In this document: positions 1-5,963 of the stretch, in pieces
Layout: the number at the start of each line of letters is the position of its first letter
Position numbering within the stretch: the first letter of the stretch is position 1
NCBI GenBank assembly: GCA_964586145.1
Contig: CAZPHH010000108.1
Coordinates: forward strand, 1-14,700
DNA length: 14,700 bases
DNA from: JAFGJQ01 sp964586145
Lineage (GTDB): Bacteria; Planctomycetota; Phycisphaerae; UBA1845
Reading direction: 5' to 3'
Made by a program: the position numbers and the translations under genes
The notes under the pieces: generated by a model
The model's database searches: none
The model's input: only the letters and a program-made list of their open reading frames with translations
What the model was told of the DNA's origin: nothing

Positions 1-173
1 GAAGTAGATCCAGGAAGAAACAACCCCCAAGACGCTGACTGGACTATATGAGGGTCCAAATCGCCGGCGTTGGTGACCACCTTGCGGATACGCCGACCCA
101 GGCCGTGAGGGTGGTCCCGGAGATTTTGACCTTCACCGCGACGGTAAACAGTCACCTTTTGCCCCTCACTTCT

Positions 174-224
174 GCCCTCATTCTCAGGGCGAGGAAGACA
201 GAGGGTCGCGGGCGGGAAACGCCC
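174..224 (-). terminator. Possible hairpin terminator region after the FkbM gene
   Basis: Two short inverted repeats lie just past the minus-strand FkbM stop codon. One is GGGCG-N5-CGCCC at 210-224, three bases beyond the stop. The other is GCCCT-N7-AGGGC at 174-190. Each stem is only five base pairs and neither is followed by a clear U-run on the minus strand, so this is a weak call. The rest of 1-227 shows no convincing gene. Confidence 0.25.
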
Positions 225-227
225 TGC

Positions 228-1412
228 TCATTCCGGTGCGTAGAGTCGATAGACGGGCACGCCGCGGGCGCGGATGGCGGCGGTGAGCTGCCAGAAGTGA
301 TCCTCAAACGTGTCGGTGGACAGGATGACGGCATCGGGGGCGAGTTCTCCGGCGGCAATGGCCGCTTCGAATCGGGCGCGCGGCCAGACGGGCAGGCCGG
401 CCGGTCCCGCTTCGGCGAGAGCCGGGTCGTCATCGATCAGGCCGGCGATGCGGTGGCCGGCGGACTCCCAGCTCTCCCGTTTCTGCAGAAGCCGATTCGT
501 ATGCCGTCCGGCGCCGAACAGCCACGCCTGAGCGGGACGGCCGAGCGTTCTTCCGACTGCATCCAGGATGCAGCAAACACGGGCCGCAGGATCTGCCACG
601 GGCAAGGCAGGCGGGACATCGCGGTACGTGGCGTGCAGGTCGTACCAGTCGTTGGGCCCGCCCTGGCCGGCGGCCGCGTGGCCGAGTCTGCGGGCCAGAT
701 AGGCGAACGCCGCCGCCTCGGCGGTCTGCCAGTCGCCGTCGGTGTCTTCGCCGAAGGGGCCGGTGCTGCCGAACGGAAACGCCCAGCCGTTTGGGCCGGG
801 CGCGCGCATCCACGCGTGGCGGCCTGCGGCGTCCGGGCGATACTCCCAATCCGTGGCGATCGAGGCTTGGGCGTCTGTGGGGCCGTGGGGGTCGTAGCGG
901 ACCTGGCGATGCGTGCGCTGGGAGATGCACTTGAATGCGTTGTAGCCTTTGGCCTGCAGGGCGACCAGGCTGGACAGGCCGGTGATTTCGATCGAGACAA
1001 ATCGCGGCCGGTCCGCCGGGTCGATGGCCTGGACGCACAACTCGTCGTACCCTTCGATGTCGACCTTCAGGTAGAGCGGCACGCCGTGCTCGCGCAGCAC
1101 GCTGTCAAACGTGCGGCACGGCACGTCCACGGGGTGCGCCCGACCGGCGCGGCGGGCGGCCTTGGGGTCAAAGGAGCTCCAGGCGGAGTTCTCATCGCAG
1201 ACCCAGAAGGGGGCCGTTCCCGCCTGCGGGCCGATGCCGCAGTGCAGCAGGGCCAGGCGCCCGTCGGCGATCGCATCGGCAAAGCGCCGACGCGCGGCGT
1301 CGGCCAAAACGGGGTTGGCCTCGACGGCGACGACACGGCAGCCCTTGAAGAGGTAATAGGCGGTGTCGTCGCCGTTGTTCATCCCGACGTCGTAAATGAG
1401 GTCTGTGTGCAT
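228..1412 (-). CDS. FkbM-family SAM-dependent methyltransferase with C-terminal Rossmann-like domain
   Basis: Predicted cytoplasmic methyltransferase of 394 residues; FkbM enzymes usually O-methylate sugars or natural products, and the acceptor here is unknown. The ATG at 1412 is preferred over an in-frame TTG at 1472, because the family fold starts at once with LIYDVGMNNGDD (residues 5-16, the SAM-binding DVGxNxG loop). VVAVEANP follows near residue 30, and LKVDIEGYDEL is the conserved acidic FkbM motif. The stretch after the methyltransferase core is longer than usual. It ends in a second Rossmann-like segment (about residues 290-394) with WLFGAGRHT, an IDDDP motif and VILSTDTFED, resembling the nucleotide-binding tail seen on some sugar-modifying proteins. 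It lies 81 bases downstream of the radical SAM gene on the same strand and is probably cotranscribed with it. No good Shine-Dalgarno precedes either start. The family is fairly certain, the substrate unknown. Confidence 0.85.
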   Translation of the reverse strand: MHTDLIYDVGMNNGDDTAYYLFKGCRVVAVEANPVLADAARRRFADAIADGRLALLHCGIGPQAGTAPFWVCDENSAWSSFDPKAARRAGRAHPVDVPCRTFDSVLREHGVPLYLKVDIEGYDELCVQAIDPADRPRFVSIEITGLSSLVALQAKGYNAFKCISQRTHRQVRYDPHGPTDAQASIATDWEYRPDAAGRHAWMRAPGPNGWAFPFGSTGPFGEDTDGDWQTAEAAAFAYLARRLGHAAAGQGGPNDWYDLHATYRDVPPALPVADPAARVCCILDAVGRTLGRPAQAWLFGAGRHTNRLLQKRESWESAGHRIAGLIDDDPALAEAGPAGLPVWPRARFEAAIAAGELAPDAVILSTDTFEDHFWQLTAAIRARGVPVYRLYAPE

Positions 1413-1493
1413 CGTGCGTCTCGGGCGCGGGCGGCGGGGGTCAGGGTACTCGCGGCGGGGGTCGATGTGCAAACGGGAAATCGGGAAGGGATG

Positions 1494-2429
1494 CTACCGG
1501 CGGTTGCGCAACAGCTTCCACGCCTGGGTCGCGATGTAGGGAAGGCTGCCGGGCGTGCCTGCGATCAGGCGGCGGAGGACCTCGCCCGCGGGCGCCTTTT
1601 CCCCGAAGCGGATCATGTTCCGGTTGGCCGGGGTCACGCAGGTGCAGCGCGGCGACAGGCACGGCGTGGGCCCGTCGAATCGCCTGAACGTTCCCCGGGC
1701 GATGTTCCCCAGGTAGAAGTGCGGCTGGTGGTTGTAGCAGCGGGTGACGTCGCCGTTGATGTCGATCTTGAAGAAGAGGTGTCCGGTGTGGCACAGCGTC
1801 CCGAAGATCTTGTGCCGGCGGATCACGTCGGTGTTCATGGGGGTTTTGCCGGCGAGATACGCTTCAATCTCCGGCCGGTACCGCACGAACCGGGCGTTGA
1901 CGCGGAGCACCTGGTAACGGAACGGCACGCCCCGTTCGGCCAGTCGCTCTTCAATGCCGCGCAACGTATCGAAATCCCTTTCCACGAGCACGGAGCTCAC
2001 GCAGAACCCCGTGCCGGGGCGTTTGGCGGCATGGAAATCGGCAGCCTTCTCGATGAACCCGTCCAGGTCTTTGACCTGAGTCAGGTGGAGGCTGGCGGTG
2101 AGCATGGTGAGCTTGTCGCCGCAGATGTCCAGAAACTCATGCAAACGGGCGCGCGAAGCGTACAGATTGGTGGTTGTGGAAATGCCGTGTCCGGCCTCGG
2201 TCAATCGTCGGCAGAGCTCGAAGAAGCGAGGGTGAATGAACGGCTCGCCGCCGATCAGCTTCACGTGCCACCGTCCCGGCAGGTCTCCGAGCATGGCCAG
2301 CACCGCGTTGATCACCTCGTCGGAGCCGTGTTGCTTGTCGGCATAGCGGCGCTGATAGCAGTAGGCGCAATCGTAATTGCACCTGTCGGTGATGATCCAT
2401 TCAAAGCTGGGTATGGGCTCCTTCGTCAT
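1494..2429 (-). CDS. Radical SAM protein with twitch/SPASM-like C-terminal region
   Basis: Radical SAM enzyme of 311 residues. The CxxxCxxC cluster motif is CNYDCAYC (C17, C21, C24), followed by the GGEP SAM-binding motif at 60-63. A C-terminal cysteine set (C213, C231, C257, C262, C264) includes a C-x12-G-x4-C arrangement ending at C231, as in twitch/SPASM domains that bind auxiliary iron-sulfur clusters. Enzymes of this architecture modify ribosomal peptides, proteins or sugars; the substrate cannot be read from the sequence. The ATG at 2429 overlaps the stop of the small upstream ORF as ATGA and has a GAGGA Shine-Dalgarno at 2439-2443, nine bases upstream and inside that ORF. This indicates translational coupling. 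The FkbM gene follows 81 bases downstream. Family assignment is secure, role open. Confidence 0.9.
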   Translation of the reverse strand: MTKEPIPSFEWIITDRCNYDCAYCYQRRYADKQHGSDEVINAVLAMLGDLPGRWHVKLIGGEPFIHPRFFELCRRLTEAGHGISTTTNLYASRARLHEFLDICGDKLTMLTASLHLTQVKDLDGFIEKAADFHAAKRPGTGFCVSSVLVERDFDTLRGIEERLAERGVPFRYQVLRVNARFVRYRPEIEAYLAGKTPMNTDVIRRHKIFGTLCHTGHLFFKIDINGDVTRCYNHQPHFYLGNIARGTFRRFDGPTPCLSPRCTCVTPANRNMIRFGEKAPAGEVLRRLIAGTPGSLPYIATQAWKLLRNRR

Positions 2430-2638
2430 TCAGCAGAATCCTCGCGGAACGCCTGACCGGCCGGCCGGGCGTTCGTGCGCGGTGAGCTTCGCCCACCCGC
2501 GTTGCGTTCGGCTTCGGCCATACGGGCCATCTCATGGTAGCCGCAGCGGTGCGAGCATTTCAAGCGGAGCGGTTTGTCGGCCGGCTTGCACGGTGCGAGA
2601 CCGGACGGATGGGCCGAGCGTTCCCGCCGCTTCGCCAC
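2426..2638 (-). CDS. Small cysteine-containing ORF coupled to the radical SAM gene (hypothetical)
   Basis: A 70-residue reading frame, not recognised. It starts with GTG at 2638 and ends in a TGA that overlaps the radical SAM start codon (ATGA). It contains C17, C28 and C32 in a basic stretch with LKCSHRCGYHEMARMAEAE. Third codon positions are strongly G/C through the middle of the ORF, as in neighbouring genes. No clear Shine-Dalgarno precedes the GTG, and the reading frame stays open upstream only to a stop at 2723-2725, so the true start is uncertain. The ATGA overlap, which puts the partner's ribosome-binding site inside this ORF, is the main argument that it is translated. It could be a substrate peptide, a small metal-binding partner, or a chance frame. 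Confidence 0.4.
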   Translation of the reverse strand: MAKRRERSAHPSGLAPCKPADKPLRLKCSHRCGYHEMARMAEAERNAGGRSSPRTNARPAGQAFREDSAE

Positions 2639-2812
2639 GCTGTCGTGCGAGTGCCCGCGAGAGTGGCCTGCACGCGTCTGCCGCGTACGAAAGACTCGCC
2701 TCGCCCTGCCGGAAGCCTGACTTCAAGGGGCGGACGGGCGCACGTCCAGGCGAATCCCCTGACAGTGGCACTGAACTGCGGTGACAATCGCGTGTTGATC
2801 CGGCGAATCGGA

Positions 2813-2841
2813 TTGACTCCGCGCGGCGCTTCCCGTATTGT
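2813..2841 (+). promoter_or_regulatory. Sigma70-type promoter for the Kazal-repeat gene
   Basis: TTGACT (2813-2818) and TATTGT (2836-2841) are separated by exactly 17 bases, matching the sigma70 consensus at five and four of six positions. The predicted start near 2848 gives a leader of about 90 bases before the ATG at 2941. Confidence 0.55.
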
Positions 2842-2926
2842 GCATGATGGAGGGTGTGCCCGGGATGGTTTGCGCGGCACACCTGCATGCCCGCCGCCAC
2901 AGCATCTTCTTGCGGCATTCTGACAT

Positions 2927-2934
2927 GAGGAGGA
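2927..2934 (+). promoter_or_regulatory. Strong Shine-Dalgarno of the Kazal-repeat gene
   Basis: GAGGAGGA lies six bases before the ATG at 2941. It is the best ribosome-binding site in the window and fixes the start of the secreted protein. Confidence 0.8.
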
Positions 2935-2940
2935 CCGAAC

Positions 2941-4623
2941 ATGCGCACGCACCCCGTACGAGTTGTCTCGCTTCTTGTTGGATTGACCGGGTTTCTGGCC
3001 TGGGGCCTGGGGAACGCGGCTGCCCAGGAGTGCCAGACCAGCATGGACTGCATGCTGTTTGTTGAGTATTGCGCCAAGCCGATCGGCGAATGCGACGGCC
3101 CGGGCACATGTACCCTCCGGCCGAGCAGTTGCCCAGGCCTGTGGAATCCCGTGTGCGGCTGCGATGGGGTGAAGTACTCAAACGCCTGCGTCGCAGCGTG
3201 GTTCGGATGGAGCGTCGACTACGGGGGTGAGTGCATCGACCCCTATTGCTGGTCGAACCAGGAGTGTCCTGACGATGAGTATTGCCTGTTCGATGGCTGC
3301 GCCGCGGAGACGGGCGTCTGCACCGCCCGGCCGGACTCATGCCTGGACATCTGGGACCCGGTGTGTGGGTGCGACGAGGTGACGTACTCGAACGCCTGCT
3401 ACGCGGCGCTGGCCGGCGTCACCGTGGATCACGAGGGACCGTGCGACGGGCCCCTCTGCTGGTCAAACCTCGAATGCCCGGATGACGAGTACTGTCTCTT
3501 CGACGGCTGTGCCGCAGAGACGGGAATGTGCGTTCCCCGGCCGCAGGCGTGTCTGGACGTCTGGGACCCGGTGTGCGGATGCGACGGGATGACGTATTCC
3601 AACGCCTGCTACGCGGCGCTGGCCGGCGTCACCGTGGACTACCCCGGTCCGTGCGACGGTGCATACTGCTGGTCCAACCAGGACTGTGACCCGCTCTGGT
3701 ACTGCTTTTTCCATGTGTGCGCCGTGGAGACCGGCGTGTGTATGCCCCGACCGCAGGGCTGCCCGGACGTTTGGGATCCCGTGTGCGGTTGCGACGGGGT
3801 GACGTATTCCAACGCCTGCTACGCGGCGCTGGCCGGAATGAGCGTCGACTACCCGGGTTCATGCCTGGGCAACGGGTGCTGGGGCAACTCGGACTGCGGC
3901 GAAGGGGCGTATTGCCTGTTTGACCCGTGCGCGGTGGAGACGGGCGTATGCACGCTCCGGCCGACGGACTGCCCGGACGTCTGGGACCCCGCGTGCGGCT
4001 GCGACGGCATCACCTACAGCAACGCTTGTGTGGCGGCGGCGGAGGGGGCGAGCGTGGCCTATCCGGGTGCGTGCGTTGCCGGGGACGTGAATCTCGATGG
4101 CGGCGTGGATGAGGGGGACGCCGGCGCCTTCGCCGCATGCGTGGGCGGGCCGGGAACGCCCCCCGAACGCGTGTGCGAGGTGGCGGATTTCGACGGCGAC
4201 AATGATGTGGACCTGCGCGATTACATGGATTTCCAGCGGTACTACGGGAACCAGACCGGTCCGCTCCTGGCACAGTACGGGAATAGCGGGTGCCTGCCGG
4301 AATCCGAGGGCTTGCGCTTTGCCTGGTGCGATCCGGATGCGTTTGTGCTGACTCCTGGCCCCGGGACGTTGCACATTGCTCACCTCAGCGCAGAGTACAA
4401 CTGCTGCCCGGACGACATTCTCGTGACACTGGTGGTGGAGGGCCCCACGCTGCGGTTGACGGAGACGGAAATCCTCACCCACCCGTGCTACTGCATCTGC
4501 TGCTACGACGTGGAATCCACCGTGGTCAACCTGGCCCCCGGGACGTACACCGTCGAGTACTGCTGGTTGGAATACGACACCAACCAGACCGAATGCCACA
4601 TGGAGGAAGTGGTCATACCGTAG
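2941..4623 (+). CDS. Secreted cysteine-rich protein with five Kazal-like modules and a dockerin-like repeat
   Basis: A 560-residue exported protein. Residues 1-28 form a signal peptide (hydrophobic core, AAA before Q29). Five tandem modules follow: C31-C98, C103-C168, C173-C238, C243-C308 and C313-C378. The last four repeat with an exact 70-residue period and have ten cysteines each. Every module ends in a Kazal-like core, P(V/A)CGCDGxxYSNAC. Residues 381-437 are a dockerin-like pair of calcium-binding loops (GDVNLDGGVDEGD and DFDGDNDVDLRDY), a hallmark of planctomycete exported proteins. Residues about 450-560 form a cysteine-rich, probably beta-rich domain with HPCYCICCYDV and a PGTYTVEY motif. 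Kazal domains classically inhibit serine proteases, but here the predicted P1 residue is Asp in modules 2-5 and Gly in module 1, so inhibition is uncertain. It has its own promoter and a strong ribosome-binding site, and seems monocistronic. Confidence 0.85.
   Translation: MRTHPVRVVSLLVGLTGFLAWGLGNAAAQECQTSMDCMLFVEYCAKPIGECDGPGTCTLRPSSCPGLWNPVCGCDGVKYSNACVAAWFGWSVDYGGECIDPYCWSNQECPDDEYCLFDGCAAETGVCTARPDSCLDIWDPVCGCDEVTYSNACYAALAGVTVDHEGPCDGPLCWSNLECPDDEYCLFDGCAAETGMCVPRPQACLDVWDPVCGCDGMTYSNACYAALAGVTVDYPGPCDGAYCWSNQDCDPLWYCFFHVCAVETGVCMPRPQGCPDVWDPVCGCDGVTYSNACYAALAGMSVDYPGSCLGNGCWGNSDCGEGAYCLFDPCAVETGVCTLRPTDCPDVWDPACGCDGITYSNACVAAAEGASVAYPGACVAGDVNLDGGVDEGDAGAFAACVGGPGTPPERVCEVADFDGDNDVDLRDYMDFQRYYGNQTGPLLAQYGNSGCLPESEGLRFAWCDPDAFVLTPGPGTLHIAHLSAEYNCCPDDILVTLVVEGPTLRLTETEILTHPCYCICCYDVESTVVNLAPGTYTVEYCWLEYDTNQTECHMEEVVIP
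3247..4074 (+). repeat. In-gene tandem repeat, 210-base period, four copies
   Basis: The DNA encoding modules 2-5 repeats every 210 bases (3247, 3457, 3667, 3877). Copies 2 and 3 share the 20-mer beginning AACGCCTGCTACGCGG and bases well beyond it, at 3391 and 3601. Copy 4 starts the same way at 3811 and then diverges. Synonymous positions are also conserved, which points to recent duplication or gene conversion rather than protein-level constraint alone. The first module (3031-3234) belongs to the family but is more diverged. Confidence 0.85.
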
Positions 4624-4669
4624 ATTGTGCGGCGCCGTCTGACTTCGGCCAGGCGTTGCCGCAAACAGA

Positions 4670-4685
4670 CCTGGGCGCCCCCAGG
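4670..4685. terminator. Possible weak bidirectional terminator
   Basis: CCTGGG-N4-CCCAGG forms a six-base-pair hairpin in the 69-base gap between two converging genes. There is no U-run on either side, so intrinsic termination is only suggested by position. Confidence 0.35.
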
Positions 4686-4692
4686 CGAAAGG

Positions 4693-5715
4693 TCACCACG
4701 CTTCGAGCGGTTTGACCCACGCGATGCCCGTGCTGTTGGTGTGCGGGTCGGCGTACGGCAGCACTTTGCCGCCGAAAACCTCCAGTTCCTTCTCCGACGC
4801 GACCGAGTGCCCGATGACCAGGCCGAGCACTGCGCCCATCAGCACGTCAGACAAATAGTGCTCGTTGTCGTCGAGTCTCTCGATCGCCACCAGGGCGCCC
4901 AGCCCGTACAGCGGAACGCCCACCAGCGGTCCGTATTCCTGGTGCATGACCGAGGCAAAACAGAACGTGCTGGAGGTGTGGCCGCTGGGAAAAGTGCCCC
5001 ATTCGCCGTTGGGTGCGTCGTCCCAGCTCGCGGCCTGGCCGAGCATGGTGGACACTCCGTTGATGATCAGGGCGCTGAAGAGCTTCTTGCCCACGTTGTA
5101 GGTTTTGTGGTCCTGCGTTTGCTGTCCTGCCAGGTACCAGGCGCCGGCCAGGGCGAAGTGGGTGCCCGGGTTTCCCAGGGCGGCGAATGCGTCGTTGAAA
5201 TCGCTCTTGAAGATGTTGTGTCCGCGCAGCCCGTCTTCCACGGTCTTGTCCGGACCGGTCTTCTGGACCGCCAGCGAGCCGCCGTAGGTCAGGCCGAGGA
5301 CCAACAGGTTGGGCACGGAGCCGTAAACCCTCTTCGTGTCGCGCCAGAGGTCCGAGGGCATGGCCTTCACGTCGCGTTTGAGAGTGTCCCACAGGCCGGG
5401 CAGCGGACCGGGCCGATCGGCCGACACGATCCCAGCGGGCCTTGTCGCGGACACTTCGGCCAGGTCGGATTCGCGGATCGGCGGCGTCGGCTCAGCGTTG
5501 GGTGTCGAGGGCCCTGCCGGCTGCCCATACGCGGCCAGGCGGAACGCCAGCGGCGCCGGCCGATGGCCTGCCGCCGAGGCGACGGCCGTCCGGCGATCTC
5601 GCTGGATTTCCGCAATTCGGCTGTCCAGGGCGTCCCATCGACCGGCATCGCGCGAGTTGGCGCAGCCGGCCGCCGCCCAAGCGATTCCCACCAGAATACA
5701 AATGCGAATCGTCAT
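4693..5715 (-). CDS. PAP2-superfamily phosphatase-like lipoprotein
   Basis: A 340-residue predicted lipoprotein. The N-terminal hydrophobic segment ends in AAAGC (C18), a slightly unusual lipobox with Ala at -3. A proline-rich linker to about residue 110 precedes the PAP2 (acid phosphatase/phosphatidate phosphatase) domain. Motif 2 is PSGH at 243-246. Motif 3 is R280-x5-H286-x3-D290, including EHYLSDV. The canonical motif 1 (K-x6-RP), which binds phosphate, is not recognisable: the expected region upstream of motif 2 reads STMLGQAASWDDAP. Activity may therefore be altered. Known family members dephosphorylate lipid phosphates or pyrophosphates on the outer face of the membrane. The start at 5715 is supported by GGAGG (5723-5727), seven bases upstream. 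It is divergent from the GDPD gene, and their 248-base gap probably holds both promoters. Confidence 0.85.
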   Translation of the reverse strand: MTIRICILVGIAWAAAGCANSRDAGRWDALDSRIAEIQRDRRTAVASAAGHRPAPLAFRLAAYGQPAGPSTPNAEPTPPIRESDLAEVSATRPAGIVSADRPGPLPGLWDTLKRDVKAMPSDLWRDTKRVYGSVPNLLVLGLTYGGSLAVQKTGPDKTVEDGLRGHNIFKSDFNDAFAALGNPGTHFALAGAWYLAGQQTQDHKTYNVGKKLFSALIINGVSTMLGQAASWDDAPNGEWGTFPSGHTSSTFCFASVMHQEYGPLVGVPLYGLGALVAIERLDDNEHYLSDVLMGAVLGLVIGHSVASEKELEVFGGKVLPYADPHTNSTGIAWVKPLEAW

Positions 5716-5950
5716 GACCGTGCCTCCATGTTGATGCTGCAGATGATCCTGCCATTCTCGGGCAGGGACAACTCTACCCGAAACGTCCGGCGGGAGAAAT
5801 GAGAACCCGACGAGCCGCCGGCGCGTGCTTGTGGTCCCGCTGCGCGTCTGTACACTGGGGTGCGAAATGCTTTCGGAGGGCGGAAGGACCCGATTCCGCT
5901 CGATGCTCCTTGCCTGAGGGTTCGGCGTCCGTGGGTCGTCTGTTTGATAC

Positions 5951-5954
5951 GGAG
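5951..5954 (+). promoter_or_regulatory. Shine-Dalgarno that decides the GDPD start
   Basis: GGAG lies nine bases before the ATG at 5964. That start gives a clean signal peptide, whereas the reading frame extended back to 5799 would add 55 arginine/cysteine-rich residues with no export signal. Confidence 0.6.
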
Positions 5955-5963
5955 TGTCACACC

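Larger units (their letters stand above)
2639..2940. other. Intergenic region between divergent units
   Basis: This stretch separates the minus-strand radical SAM unit from the plus-strand Kazal-like gene. Several open frames cross it on both strands, but none shows recognisable motifs and their translations look like shadow reading. The only support I see is the plus-strand promoter at 2813-2841 and an adjoining inverted repeat (ATCCG-N6-CGGAT, 2798-2813) that touches the -35 box and could be an operator. I could not place a convincing minus-strand promoter for the radical SAM unit. Confidence 0.5.

Noticed and set aside
1..51. Possible 3' end of a plus-strand gene (16 codons, then TGA at 49-51)
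   Set aside because: The frame is open from the window edge, but its third positions are mostly A/T and include rare codons (AGA, ATA), unlike all neighbouring genes. It is too short to support a call.
48..2456. An 802-residue plus-strand open frame covering the first 2.4 kb
   Set aside because: It is the antisense shadow of the radical SAM and FkbM genes, kept open by GC-rich codon bias. It has no domain motifs, while the minus strand has clear ones.
2560..3340. Several 130-205 residue minus-strand frames upstream of and across the start of the Kazal gene
   Set aside because: They are Arg/Pro/Ser-rich shadow translations with no motifs, and they conflict with the plus-strand promoter and strong ribosome-binding site.
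3247..4074. CRISPR-like array suggested by regular repeats
   Set aside because: The 210-base period lies entirely in frame inside a secreted protein and encodes conserved cysteine modules. There are no spacers.
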